A stretch of 64,000 bases of DNA from Scytolyngbya sp. HA4215-MV1 (GTDB lineage Bacteria > Cyanobacteriota > Cyanobacteriia > Leptolyngbyales > Leptolyngbyaceae). Under the pieces are notes generated by a model. The model was not told where the DNA came from. It worked only from the letters and a program-made list of their open reading frames with translations, and made no database searches. The stretch lies in the NCBI GenBank assembly GCA_019359045.1, contig JAHHIA010000002.1, positions 631,234 through 695,233 on the forward strand. Direction: 5' to 3'. Made by a program: the position numbers and the translations under genes. Below are positions 56,338-64,000 of this stretch, piece after piece. Positions within the stretch are counted from its first letter, which is position 1. Each line of letters starts with the position of its first letter.

Positions 56338-58133
56338 ACCCAGGTTCCTGTGTGAGGATTGCGAAAGTGGAGCGCTTGAGCGTGCAAATGCAGCCGATCG
56401 GCAAGAATGGGACATTGATAAAGCCGATCGCCCAAAATGGGGATGCCTAATCCCTGCGGATCGGCGGCATGAACTCGGAGTTGGTGGGTGCGTCCGGTGA
56501 CAGGGAAAAAAGTGATGCGGGTCATGTTGGCAGTTCTGGCAATGACCTGAAAGCGAGTCAGGCTGCGTTTGCCCCGTTGTTGATCGACTTTTTGATAGGG
56601 GCGATCGTTCGGATCTGACCACAGTGGCAAGTCGATCATGCCCTTGTCGTCGGTGACCGTGCCCGCTAAAACAGCTTCATAGACCTTCTGCACTTGCTGT
56701 TGCTGAAATTGTTGGCGCAGATGGGTGGCAGTTGGGCAATCGCGTGCCAGGAGTAAAATGCCTGAAGTGTCTTGATCGAGGCGATGGACGGGAATCAGTG
56801 CCCTGCCATCAGGCAATTGGTATTGCAATCGACTCAAGACGCTGTCCTGACGATCGTGATAGCGACCGGGGACGGACAACAATCCAGTCGGTTTGTTGAC
56901 GACAATCAACGCCTCATCTTCGTAGAGAATGGTGAGCGGTTCTGGTGGATTAAAAATGAGGGCTTGGGAAGATCTTGGATTTTGGATAGTGCTCTGTGCC
57001 GCCTCGCGAGAGGATTTTGGCTGCTGAAGCGGATTCGGGAGCGGGAGTAGGGCGATTTCTTGAGGATTGCTATTCAGCAGGTTAAATGCCGGTTGGGGAG
57101 AGACGGTCTCAGAAAAACTTGCCTCAGTAGAAAGTCCAGACAGGAGAAATCCCAGGATGGGTTGGCAACGATCGACACAGGCTTCGTAAAATTCTCCCGG
57201 TACTTTATCCCCCTTCGGGGAGTTAACACCCCACCAAAACTCTGCCATTGCTAGGGGTTTGAGTCCATGGGTCGCTGCGTAGTGCAGGAGCTTGGGCGCG
57301 CAGCAATCCCCTGTTCCGGTGGGCAACGCCCCCCTTAATTGCAACTGCTGGAGGGACAAAGATTCTCCAGCAAAGTTGGTGAGATAGTAGTGCGTGTGCA
57401 TTTGTGCCTGTAGCTGGCGGGATAGGGCTTTGCGCTGCTGCTTTAGGGTTTGAATGCGAGCATCTGCCTGGTCGATCGCTTGTTTAAGAGGATGTAAAGT
57501 TAGGTCTCGTAGTCGTTTGAGCTGCCGTCGATCGCTGCCATCCCGACGGCTTTGCTCATCTAATTGCTGTAGAATCTCGATTTGTGATGCTTTGAAGTCA
57601 CTAGATTGAATTTTTTGACGTTGGTATTGACGCTCTTGTTTGCGTTGCTGATGTTGATGAGTTAATTGCTGTAATTGGTGCTCAAAGACTTGCAGTTGAG
57701 TTTGATAGTGTTGTCGTTCAGGCAATTGCTGGAGAGAAATCAGTTCTTGCTTAATGACTTCTAACTCTTTTAAGGTCAAGGTTTCTGCGAGTACCAGTTG
57801 GTCTCGCCCTGGAATAGCGGGCACCCATCCGGCAACCGTACTCTTGCCCTGCCACAAGCCAGAAAAAGCTTTTAAGACAAACTGGGTGCGATCGCAGGTT
57901 TCAACCAGCAAAATCCCATACATTTTTCCTTCATATGCCATCGTCTTTTGCATTTCAAGTTGCTGCATCAAACTGTGAGCGATCGCTTTTGCCAAGGGCG
58001 TGCGGGGTAGGCGCAGGCGATCGCCTGTTTTGGGGCAAGTTCCTTCATACCAATAGTCAGGTGAGGTTGACGCGATCTTGCGATCGGGCGGGATAAAATC
58101 TATCAAGGGATGCAGCGATTCAAGTGCAAGCAT
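56310..58133 (-). CDS. RluA-family pseudouridine synthase with long N-terminal extension
   Basis: A 607-residue protein. The C-terminal ~220 residues are the pseudouridine synthase: ILYEDEALIVVNKPTGLLSV, the catalytic-Asp motif VHRLDQDTSGILLLARD, and TRFQVIARTANMTRITFFPV followed by TGRTHQLRVHAADPQG. The N-terminal 380 residues include a coiled-coil region rich in Gln (about 150-260) and the stretch GALPTGTGDCCAPKLLHYAA, which I recall from RluA-like proteins of this long type. It modifies a uridine in rRNA or tRNA, but the site is unknown. No S4 domain seen. It is convergent with the GGDEF-EAL gene and overlaps it by 28 bases. Confidence 0.88.
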   Translation of the reverse strand: MLALESLHPLIDFIPPDRKIASTSPDYWYEGTCPKTGDRLRLPRTPLAKAIAHSLMQQLEMQKTMAYEGKMYGILLVETCDRTQFVLKAFSGLWQGKSTVAGWVPAIPGRDQLVLAETLTLKELEVIKQELISLQQLPERQHYQTQLQVFEHQLQQLTHQHQQRKQERQYQRQKIQSSDFKASQIEILQQLDEQSRRDGSDRRQLKRLRDLTLHPLKQAIDQADARIQTLKQQRKALSRQLQAQMHTHYYLTNFAGESLSLQQLQLRGALPTGTGDCCAPKLLHYAATHGLKPLAMAEFWWGVNSPKGDKVPGEFYEACVDRCQPILGFLLSGLSTEASFSETVSPQPAFNLLNSNPQEIALLPLPNPLQQPKSSREAAQSTIQNPRSSQALIFNPPEPLTILYEDEALIVVNKPTGLLSVPGRYHDRQDSVLSRLQYQLPDGRALIPVHRLDQDTSGILLLARDCPTATHLRQQFQQQQVQKVYEAVLAGTVTDDKGMIDLPLWSDPNDRPYQKVDQQRGKRSLTRFQVIARTANMTRITFFPVTGRTHQLRVHAADPQGLGIPILGDRLYQCPILADRLHLHAQALHFRNPHTGTWVHLQSSPPF

Positions 58134-58337
58134 GAGGCAATTTTAGAGGAATTCATCCTGCTCCAGATGGAGGATGAGGCATCTGGTAGAGTGCGTTTTA
58201 GGGTGAAGATGGATCATTATCATGCTTGAGCGTCTCTAATCAGTCTGTTTCACGGCTACGGTCTCAACCATAAACCATAAAATCCGTCAGAATCAGGAAA
58301 TTGAAGATATCTCGTCTATTTTCTCTTACCATCCTCA

Positions 58338-59252
58338 ATGAAACTGCAATTGAAAAATTTCTGGAAGCGTAAAAATAAGCAGCGTCCCCTCCCACGGATT
58401 CATATCAGAATTCAGAATGGACGGTTTGAAATCGATGGACTGGGAGTCTGGTATCACTACTGGCGCGATCCCTACCATCTGATGTTAACGATTCCCTGGT
58501 TGGGCTTTCTCAGCCTCATCACTTGCCTTTATCTGTCGATTAATGCCCTGTTTGCCCTGCTCTATTTGCTAGGGGGAGACTGTATTGCCAATGCCCAACC
58601 TCATTCCTTCCTCGATAATTTTTTCTTTAGTGTGCAAACGCTTGCCTCGATCGGGTATGGCGCCATGTACCCGAAAACACTCTACGCTCATATCATTGTG
58701 ACGATTGAGGCGATGGTCAGCCTGACCGGCATTGCGGTGTTAACGGGGTTAGCATTTGCCCGTTTTTCGCGATCGACGGCGCGGGTCATTTTTAGCCGAG
58801 TTGCGGTCATCGCTCCCCATGACGGGGTGCCTGCTCTAATTTTTCGGACTGCCAATAAACGCCGCAATCAGATTTTGGAAGCCCAGTTACGAGTCTACTT
58901 AATGCGTGATATCGTTACCCCAGAGGGGCAATTTTTGCGCCGGATTTATGACCTGAAACTTTTAAGAAGCCAAACTCCTAATTTTGTGTTGACCTGGTTG
59001 GCAATTCACCTGATCGATGAATCCAGCCCCCTCTACGGTATGAACCCGGAATCTTTGGCTCAAACCAATGCCATGATCGTTGCGTCCCTAGGTGGCATTG
59101 ACGAAACTGTCTCGCAACTGGTTCATGCCCGTCATACCTATGCCGCCCAGGAAATTCTCTGGAATCATCGTTTCGTCGATGTCATCTATCACACGGACGA
59201 TGGTCATCGCTATATTGACTACAACTATTTTCACGAGGTAACACCTTTTTGA
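58338..59252 (+). CDS. Inward-rectifier type (KirBac-like) potassium channel
   Basis: A 304-residue channel. N-terminal slide-helix region with DPYHLMLTIPWLGF; TM1 LSLITCLYLSINALFALLYL; pore helix and filter FFFSVQTLASIGYGAMYP, where IGYG is the potassium filter; TM2 IIVTIEAMVSLTGIAVLTGL. The C-terminal immunoglobulin-like cytoplasmic domain of ~160 residues starts near RVIFSRVAVIAPHDGVPALI, as in KirBac proteins. Gating by lipid or pH is inferred from family. It is an isolated gene; a possible small antisense frame overlaps its last 71 bases. Confidence 0.93.
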   Translation: MKLQLKNFWKRKNKQRPLPRIHIRIQNGRFEIDGLGVWYHYWRDPYHLMLTIPWLGFLSLITCLYLSINALFALLYLLGGDCIANAQPHSFLDNFFFSVQTLASIGYGAMYPKTLYAHIIVTIEAMVSLTGIAVLTGLAFARFSRSTARVIFSRVAVIAPHDGVPALIFRTANKRRNQILEAQLRVYLMRDIVTPEGQFLRRIYDLKLLRSQTPNFVLTWLAIHLIDESSPLYGMNPESLAQTNAMIVASLGGIDETVSQLVHARHTYAAQEILWNHRFVDVIYHTDDGHRYIDYNYFHEVTPF

Positions 59253-59424
59253 CCACCACTCGACCGTTCTCGACGACCGTACAGGTTTCAGTCGAGAGTT
59301 GACAGTCGGTTGCGGGTTGGCAAGGCTCAACCGGTGCATCACTGCACTGGTTATGGTGTTGGGTCATTTGCACTTGCCGCTGTTGCATCGTGGATATACA
59401 AGCAGAACCGATCGGAACAGGCAT
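59182..59424 (-). CDS. Possible small Cys/Gln-rich protein
   Basis: An 80-codon frame starting at 59424 (MPVPIGSACISTMQQRQVQM) and preceded by AGAGG seven bases upstream. An internal start at about 59367 (MTQHHNQCSD) is possible. It has seven Cys residues and no hydrophobic segment. It is convergent with, and overlaps by 71 bases, the end of the channel gene, and lies downstream of ilvA on the same strand. I recognise no family. It could be a real small gene or chance; without it the spacer 59253-59555 is empty. Confidence 0.3.
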   Translation of the reverse strand: MPVPIGSACISTMQQRQVQMTQHHNQCSDAPVEPCQPATDCQLSTETCTVVENGRVVVKKVLPRENSCSQYSDDHRPCDR

Positions 59425-59555
59425 ACTGTGCCCTCTAAAGTTCTTCTTCTATTATCCTCTGATTTTGTAGGGAGAAAACGATTCGTTTACAGATTCTTTA
59501 ATCGATCGCAGGCGCAGGTGGTTAGACCCGTCGAGACCGTAGTCTTAGACAGAAC

Positions 59556-61067
59556 CTATCCCAAAAACAGTTTGTAAGCGAGGTTTTGGCTCTCGTCCCA
59601 GTAGCGATAGCCCAATGTATCTAAAAATGCCTGCCATTCTTCCATTTCATGAGGCGGTACCTGCATCCCTACCACAATACGTCCATAGTCGGCACCGTTG
59701 TTGCGGTAATGGAAAAGGCTAATGTTCCAATCGGGACTCATTGAGGCAACAAATTTCATTAGCGCACCAGGACGTTCCGGGAACTCAAAACGGTAGAGCA
59801 ATTCATTCTGTGCCAAAGCAGACTTGCCCCCGACCATGTGCCGTAGATGCAATTTTGTCAATTCATCATCGGTTAAGTCAATGGTTTGGAATCCACAGGC
59901 TTCAAACGCAGAAGCCATTTTGTGGGCATCTGCCCGATTCTCAATCTGTACCCCCACAAAGATATGGGCTGCTTTTTCGTCGGCAATGCGGTAGTTAAAT
60001 TCGGTGAGGTTGCGTCTACCCATGCATTCGCAAAATTTGCGGAGGGTGCCACGTTCTTCGGGAATGGTGACGGCAAAAATCGCTTCACGGCGTTCTCCCA
60101 GTTCAGCGCGTTCAGCGACAAACCGTAGCCGATCGAAATTCATGTTGGCACCACAGGCAACCGCCACCAGAGTTTCTCCCTGAATCTGTTCGCGCTCGAC
60201 ATAGGCTTTGGCTGCGGCGATCGCTAGCGCTCCGGCAGGTTCCAGAATCGATCGGGTGTCTTCAAACACATCTTTGATCGCAGCACAGGTATCGTCAGTA
60301 TCCACCAAAATGATTTCATCGACATATTGCTGACATAGACGAAAGGTTTCTTCCCCCACTTCCCGCACTGCTACGCCATCAGCAAACAGACCGACCTGCG
60401 ATAACCGAACCCGCTTCCCCGCGTTCAACGACTGGTTCATGGCATCGGAATCGACAGGTTCTACGCCAATAATTTTGATATCGGGACGCAACCGTTTGAC
60501 ATAGGCACTAATGCCCGAAATGAGGCCACCACCGCCGATCGCGACAAAAATGGCATGAATGGGTTGTTGGTGTTGGCGCAAAATTTCCATACCGATCGTG
60601 CCCTGTCCAGCAATCACATCTGGGTCATCAAAGGGATGGATGAAGGTCAGTCCTTTCTCGGCTTCCAGTTGCCGAGCGTGGGCATAGGCATCGTCGTAGG
60701 TATCGCCGTATAGCACCACCTCGCCGCCCCTGGCTTTGACCGCATCCACCTTGACTTGGGGAGTGGTGACAGGCATGACAATGATAGCGCGGGTGCCCAA
60801 CTGACGGGCGCTGAGAGCAACCCCTTGAGCATGGTTACCCGCCGATGCGGCAATTACCCCTTGTGCCAATGCGGTTGGCGACAGTTTTGCCATTTTGTTG
60901 TATGCCCCTCGCAACTTAAAGGAGAAGACAGATTGCATATCTTCTCGCTTTAAGAGCAGTTTGTTGTTCAACCGTGCCGATAGGTTGGGAGCCACTTCTA
61001 GAGGGGTTTCCTGGGCAACGTCATAGACACGGGCGGTCAGGATGCACTCAAGATATTCGCAACGCAT
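59556..61067 (-). CDS. ilvA: Threonine ammonia-lyase, biosynthetic
   Basis: A PLP enzyme that converts threonine to 2-oxobutanoate, the first committed step to isoleucine. The PLP lysine lies in FSFKLRGAYNKMAKL (near 52), the phosphate-binding glycine loop in FVAIGGGGLISGISAYVKRL, and VAVACGANMNFDRLRFVAER ends the catalytic domain. The C-terminal part has two ACT-like regulatory domains (IFAVTIPEERGTLRKFCECM and YRFEFPERPGALMKFVASMS), as in allosteric, isoleucine-inhibited IlvA. Length 503 is normal. The ATG at 61067 fits the family N-terminus. Confidence 0.96.
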   Translation of the reverse strand: MRCEYLECILTARVYDVAQETPLEVAPNLSARLNNKLLLKREDMQSVFSFKLRGAYNKMAKLSPTALAQGVIAASAGNHAQGVALSARQLGTRAIIVMPVTTPQVKVDAVKARGGEVVLYGDTYDDAYAHARQLEAEKGLTFIHPFDDPDVIAGQGTIGMEILRQHQQPIHAIFVAIGGGGLISGISAYVKRLRPDIKIIGVEPVDSDAMNQSLNAGKRVRLSQVGLFADGVAVREVGEETFRLCQQYVDEIILVDTDDTCAAIKDVFEDTRSILEPAGALAIAAAKAYVEREQIQGETLVAVACGANMNFDRLRFVAERAELGERREAIFAVTIPEERGTLRKFCECMGRRNLTEFNYRIADEKAAHIFVGVQIENRADAHKMASAFEACGFQTIDLTDDELTKLHLRHMVGGKSALAQNELLYRFEFPERPGALMKFVASMSPDWNISLFHYRNNGADYGRIVVGMQVPPHEMEEWQAFLDTLGYRYWDESQNLAYKLFLG

Positions 61068-61145
61068 GGGTTTAGGGGAGGAGCAAAGCCAGATGAAGAA
61101 TCATTGTACGCTACTCCGAAGAGCGATTCTGTTGAGGGCAATCTG

Positions 61146-61811
61146 TCAATGCTGCAATCTCATTAAGTATGAATCGCGTCGCTTGAAAAAATTGAGGAGA
61201 AGTTGGGGATAATCTTGAGTCACAGCATTTTGAATCGATGGACGCACGCTTAAGGTTTGTCGCCAGGCTCGAATCCTGGCAGTATCTGCAAAGAAATTAA
61301 AATCCGCGATCGCCTCAAATCCATCAAAATAGCGAAAGATTGGTCCATACACCGCATCCACCAGCGAGAAGGTTTCCCCGGCAAAGTAGGGGCTGCCCTG
61401 CCAGTGCCGATCGAGCCACGTAAATTTGTTGATTAGCTCGTATCGCTTTTGCTCAAACACCGCTTCGGTTGGAGCATTGTAGAAGCCTGCGATCGTATTG
61501 AGAATGCTAGAACCAAATTCAATCCAGGCGCGATGTTTGGCTTTGATCAGAGGATCAGCCGGATGGAGCGAACCCAATGTAATTTCATCCAGGTACTCAC
61601 AAATGACCGCTGATTCAAACAACACCTCCCCTTCCACTTTGAGCAGCGGCACTTGACCCAACGGAGAAATTTGCTGGAACCATTCCGGCTTATTCGCTAG
61701 ATCAATGTAGGTACGCTGATGAGGAATTTCTTTTTCGAGTAGCGTAATCACCGCCCGCTGTACATAGGGACACAGATGATGGCTGATCAGTTCTAATTCG
61801 GGAATCGACAT
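61146..61811 (-). CDS. Glutathione S-transferase family protein
   Basis: A 221-residue protein from the ATG at 61811 (MSIPELELISHHLCPYVQRA); a longer frame to 61859 adds a stretch unlike the family. The thioredoxin-like N-domain has a CPYVQRA site with Cys, as in omega/DHAR-like GSTs, then cis-Pro in PLGQVPLLKVEGEVLFESAV with the ES glutathione contact. The C-domain is all helical (FTWLDRHWQGSPYFAGETFS). A Cys-type GST usually acts as a thiol transferase or dehydroascorbate reductase-like enzyme. Substrate unknown. Confidence 0.88.
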   Translation of the reverse strand: MSIPELELISHHLCPYVQRAVITLLEKEIPHQRTYIDLANKPEWFQQISPLGQVPLLKVEGEVLFESAVICEYLDEITLGSLHPADPLIKAKHRAWIEFGSSILNTIAGFYNAPTEAVFEQKRYELINKFTWLDRHWQGSPYFAGETFSLVDAVYGPIFRYFDGFEAIADFNFFADTARIRAWRQTLSVRPSIQNAVTQDYPQLLLNFFKRRDSYLMRLQH

Positions 61812-61918
61812 AGCTGGAATCCTTTTGTTCAAAATTTGGAAAAATACTGGCAATTTCAAAACTGAGATCGGTGCTTGCCTGAGGGATCATGCTGTTGAGA
61901 AGGGCACTCCTCTTGTCA

Positions 61919-61946
61919 GGCAACCTTTGACGGGTCGAAGGTTGCC
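61919..61946. repeat. 9-bp perfect inverted repeat upstream of the GST gene
   Basis: GGCAACCTT (61919-61927) and AAGGTTGCC (61938-61946) surround TGACGGGTCG. It lies in the spacer between the small membrane protein and GST genes, both on the minus strand. It could be a weak terminator for the former or an operator for the latter; no T-run on either side. Confidence 0.55.
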
Positions 61947-61983
61947 AAATTTAACCCAAATTAAAATTCCTAGAAACAAACCC

Positions 61984-62196
61984 CTAAGAAGGGGAGGAAG
62001 ACGGTTTCTGTAACTGCAGTGTCGTAACCGCAAGCTCCAGCCAATTTAAGCGGTTGCACACCAGCCAAAACAGGCTGTTCGCAACATTCACGGCGATCGC
62101 CCAGGCAAGCGTAGCGAGAACGATAGAAACGAGACCCAGCAGCTCGGGTGAGTCGCGATCGAAATTCTGTAGTGCGTTGCAAGGGGGATGAGACAT
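61984..62196 (-). CDS. Small membrane protein divergent from marR
   Basis: A 70-residue protein, MSHPPCNALQNFDRDSPELL, followed by a hydrophobic stretch (GLVSIVLATLAWAIAVNVAN) and a second amphipathic one (LFWLVCNRLNWLELAVTTLQ), then a Ser/Pro tail. AAGGA lies about ten bases before the ATG. It is divergent from marR, and the 121-bp spacer holds two palindromic operators, so it is the likely target of that regulator. No family recognised. Another frame (61970-62182) lacks membrane character and was discarded. Confidence 0.55.
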   Translation of the reverse strand: MSHPPCNALQNFDRDSPELLGLVSIVLATLAWAIAVNVANSLFWLVCNRLNWLELAVTTLQLQKPSSSPS

Positions 62197-62241
62197 GAAA
62201 TGGATCCTTGACGGTCGTATTCGAATTTAGTTGTAATTTTG

Positions 62242-62298
62242 ATAGTTAAAATTTCAACTAAAATAACCGTAACACTCGATAGTTGAAATTTCAACTAT
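62242..62298. promoter_or_regulatory. Pair of MarR-type palindromic operators
   Basis: A perfect 20-bp palindrome ATAGTTGAAATTTCAACTAT occupies 62279-62298. An imperfect copy, ATAGTTAAAATTTCAACTAA, is at 62242-62261; the centres are 37 bp apart. The sites lie in the divergent spacer, the proximal one 20 bases upstream of the marR start codon. Size and symmetry fit MarR dimers, which usually repress their own gene and the divergent gene. Confidence 0.8.
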
Positions 62299-62317
62299 TT
62301 TTCACGATAATGCCGAT

Positions 62318-62782
62318 ATGGCGACTAAACCGAACTTGGACAATCAGCGGAATAAAGTCTGGAGGCTCTTCATGACTGCTCACGTTAAGGCGTTGAGATG
62401 CATTGAAGAACGCTTCTCTGAGGCGGCACTGCCCGGTATGGATTGGTACGATGTGCTGTTGACACTCAAACAAGCCCCGGATCAACGAGTGCGGTTGAGC
62501 GAGTTAGCGGAGCAAGTGCTGCTCAGCCGCAGCAACCTGACCCACTTAGTCGATCGCCTCGAAAAAGCAGGACTGCTCAGGCGAGAACGATGTCCCAGCG
62601 ATCGTCGGGGCACCTTTGCTGTGCTCACGGAGGCAGGTTTCGCCATGCAACAAACGATGTGGACAGTGTATGCCGAGGGAATCATCGATTACTTTGGCAT
62701 ACATCTGGATGAGGAAGAACTACAGGTGATGGAGCGTGTATTACAGCGCATGATTACTGCCACGACTGAATCTTCTTTCTGA
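62318..62782 (+). CDS. MarR family transcriptional regulator
   Basis: A 154-residue winged helix protein. Dimerisation helix NKVWRLFMTAHVKALRCIEE; LPGMDWYDVLLTLKQAPDQR; recognition helix region LSELAEQVLLSRSNLTHLVD; wing RLEKAGLLRRERCPSDRRGT; C-terminal dimer helices. It should bind the two palindromes just upstream (autoregulation) and release them on ligand or oxidant. It contains Cys residues (ALRCIEE, RERCPSD), one at the wing, so redox control is possible but not shown. Confidence 0.92.
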   Translation: MATKPNLDNQRNKVWRLFMTAHVKALRCIEERFSEAALPGMDWYDVLLTLKQAPDQRVRLSELAEQVLLSRSNLTHLVDRLEKAGLLRRERCPSDRRGTFAVLTEAGFAMQQTMWTVYAEGIIDYFGIHLDEEELQVMERVLQRMITATTESSF

Positions 62783-62883
62783 ACACAGATCATGGGATGA
62801 AATAGCGAACTGATGAGCGGCTCAGGGTGCTGAGCAAAATGGCGATCGTCAACTGCCTTCAAACCCATGCAGAATCACTTTAA

Positions 62884-62915
62884 AAAATGCCCCTGGCTGT
62901 AGTGAACTGCCAGGG
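62884..62915 (-). terminator. Rho-independent terminator, minus strand
   Basis: CCCTGGC (62891-62897) pairs with GCCAGGG (62909-62915). On the minus strand the stem is followed by GCATTTTTTA (from the AAAAAAT at 62882-62888). It serves the minus-strand gene ending at 63072, or rather its in-frame extension ending at 62946, which is 30 bases away. Confidence 0.75.
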
Positions 62916-63071
62916 ACTCCTTTCATCAGAGTGCATCTACTGGGTTTAGTGTTCCCAGTTCTGCTGATAGCTCCCATTTTCTGAGGAAATCATAGAATCG
63001 TGATTCAAGTCATTCATTACTTCGACATCTGTAGAACCTGAACCGTCTAAACCCCAGAGTTCTTGCTCAAT

Positions 63072-63725
63072 CTACGAAGATAGGTTGAGTACGGACTTGA
63101 GTTTGAGCTTAACATCAGTTCCTTTCTGAAGCTCAACTTCTCCACCAGGACTCGATAAGACAAATGCTGCTGCCGCAGCCCCCCCTGCTAAGCCACCATG
63201 CTTGAACTTTGCCTTATTTCCTAAAAAGTGACCCGCTGCTGCTCCAGCTAATACAATCCCTGCGTTTTTCAAAAATTTGCCTTTCGTTTTACTCTCAACT
63301 TGGGTATTAATGAGTGTTACATCGATGGGGTACAGGTCTCCATTGCTGAGCTTGATGTCATCAAACACTAAATGCAGACTTGCCTTTTTGCCTCGCGCTG
63401 CTTTTACGACATCTTCCAGATGCCCTTGAATTTCAGCATTTTTGAGAACAGGATTGCCGCCCAATAAGCTGCCCTTCACTCGTAAGGTAAAACGATCCTG
63501 GTTGTGATTTTTACCCGTTGAAATCGCTTGCTGAAGATCAGTATCAAAGGTCGTTCCAGCCGCAACCTCAGTTTGTTTTGTCGAAGCTGTATTTTTTGTC
63601 GATGTTTTGGAGGCTGTATTCGTCGATGAGTCAGGAGTCGTATTTGCCTGCTCTGGGGCTTTTTGGCAAGCAACGGTACTGCTTACCAGTGCAACACTTA
63701 AAAAGAAGGGAATTGCTCGTTTCAT
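63072..63725 (-). CDS. Exported lipoprotein-like protein with glycine-rich hydrophobic segment
   Basis: With the ATG at 63725 the protein has 217 residues; a GTG at 63755 is also in frame. The signal peptide is MKRAIPFFLSVALVSSTVAC, ending in Cys, so it may be lipidated, although Thr rather than Leu sits at -3. Then come a Thr/Ser/Lys-rich linker (25-60), a beta-rich domain (FTLRVKGSLLGGNPVLKNAE, LHLVFDDIKLSNGDLYPIDV) and a glycine/alanine segment (AGIVLAGAAAGHFLGNKAKF, GGLAGGAAAAAFVLSS) like glycine-zipper membrane motifs. Function unknown. In-frame coding-like sequence continues for 41 codons after the TAG stop (to 62946). Confidence 0.8.
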   Translation of the reverse strand: MKRAIPFFLSVALVSSTVACQKAPEQANTTPDSSTNTASKTSTKNTASTKQTEVAAGTTFDTDLQQAISTGKNHNQDRFTLRVKGSLLGGNPVLKNAEIQGHLEDVVKAARGKKASLHLVFDDIKLSNGDLYPIDVTLINTQVESKTKGKFLKNAGIVLAGAAAGHFLGNKAKFKHGGLAGGAAAAAFVLSSPGGEVELQKGTDVKLKLKSVLNLSS

Positions 63726-63931
63726 GATGAGTATATAAATAATGGATTTTGACACTCTACATTACTCAGATCGTAGATTAACCGACAACTTACATTTTTC
63801 AATCTACATTTTTATCAGAATATTGATCCCTTAAAAATATTTCCGATCGTAGAAAATTTTAAGGGAGTCGATCGGGCACATCCGGCGGTTGGGGGACTTG
63901 AAATAGGATTAGCGAGAATGGAAGAGGAAAC

Positions 63932-63959
63932 AAAAAAGGTGCGCCTTTGTAGACGCACC
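63932..63959 (-). terminator. Rho-independent terminator for a minus-strand gene beyond the window
   Basis: GGTGCG (63938-63943) pairs with CGCACC (63954-63959). On the minus strand the hairpin is followed by TTTTTTG. No gene ending could be placed in the 40 bases to its right, so the gene it serves must lie outside. The stretch 63756-63931 contains nothing else that I can support. Confidence 0.75.
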
Positions 63960-64000
63960 CCTAACAATAAAATTGTGCTTCCATGCTAACGCTAAAACAC

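Overview
The window is chromosomal DNA of a cyanobacterium, most likely a filamentous non-model lineage (inferred from gene content only). The evidence is the very dense HIP1 octamer GCGATCGC, the RpaB response regulator, HemJ-type protoporphyrinogen oxidase, DUF2811 and TIGR02450 small proteins, cyanobacteriochrome-type GAF domains and very large multidomain signalling proteins. No rRNA, tRNA, CRISPR array or intact insertion sequence was found.

Layout. 1-4382: VOC protein fragment, orphan sugar-type ABC permease, a Wzm/Wzt-like polysaccharide exporter pair, proA. 4451-8951: a P-loop ATPase, a 450-bp patch of nested intergenic repeats, a TPR membrane protein built from 120-bp DNA repeats, and a DUF433/DUF5615 toxin-antitoxin pair. 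9038-13815: a conserved-looking unknown, recG with a heptamer repeat inside its coding sequence, and an AT-rich methyltransferase. 13892-25896: a histidine kinase/receiver/class III cyclase fusion, a brnTA pair with a frameshifted toxin, a CPBP intramembrane protease, and a 1998-residue Ser/Thr kinase-AAA-GAF-GAF-histidine kinase. 26279-32849: radA (with an in-frame low-complexity insertion), rpaB, plsX-fabH, murD. 32965-36114: HTH protein, membrane protein, small conserved protein. 36115-37318: a 1.2-kb gene-poor region with a cluster of DnaA boxes resembling a replication origin. 37319-47269: DUF2811, hemJ, tatC, sdhA, cupredoxin, map, ruvB, M28 peptidase, TIGR02450, an ABC ATPase. 47646-56337: a five-gene signalling cluster. 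56310-64000: RluA-type pseudouridine synthase, Kir-type potassium channel, ilvA, GST, a divergent small membrane protein/marR pair with palindromic operators, and a secreted/lipoprotein-like protein.

The most interesting material is regulatory. The 47646-56337 cluster encodes stand-alone receivers, a receiver-kinase, a 1531-residue hybrid kinase and a REC-GGDEF-EAL protein. The hybrid kinase has a GAF domain with both a DXCF cysteine and a Cys-His pair exactly 28 residues apart, the arrangement of dual-cysteine cyanobacteriochromes, so the cluster could be a light-to-c-di-GMP relay. The 1998-residue kinase carries the same signature. Two intergenic spacers 13 kb apart hold 78-bp elements of about 72% identity whose internal hairpin shows compensatory changes, which points to a structured mobile or RNA element.
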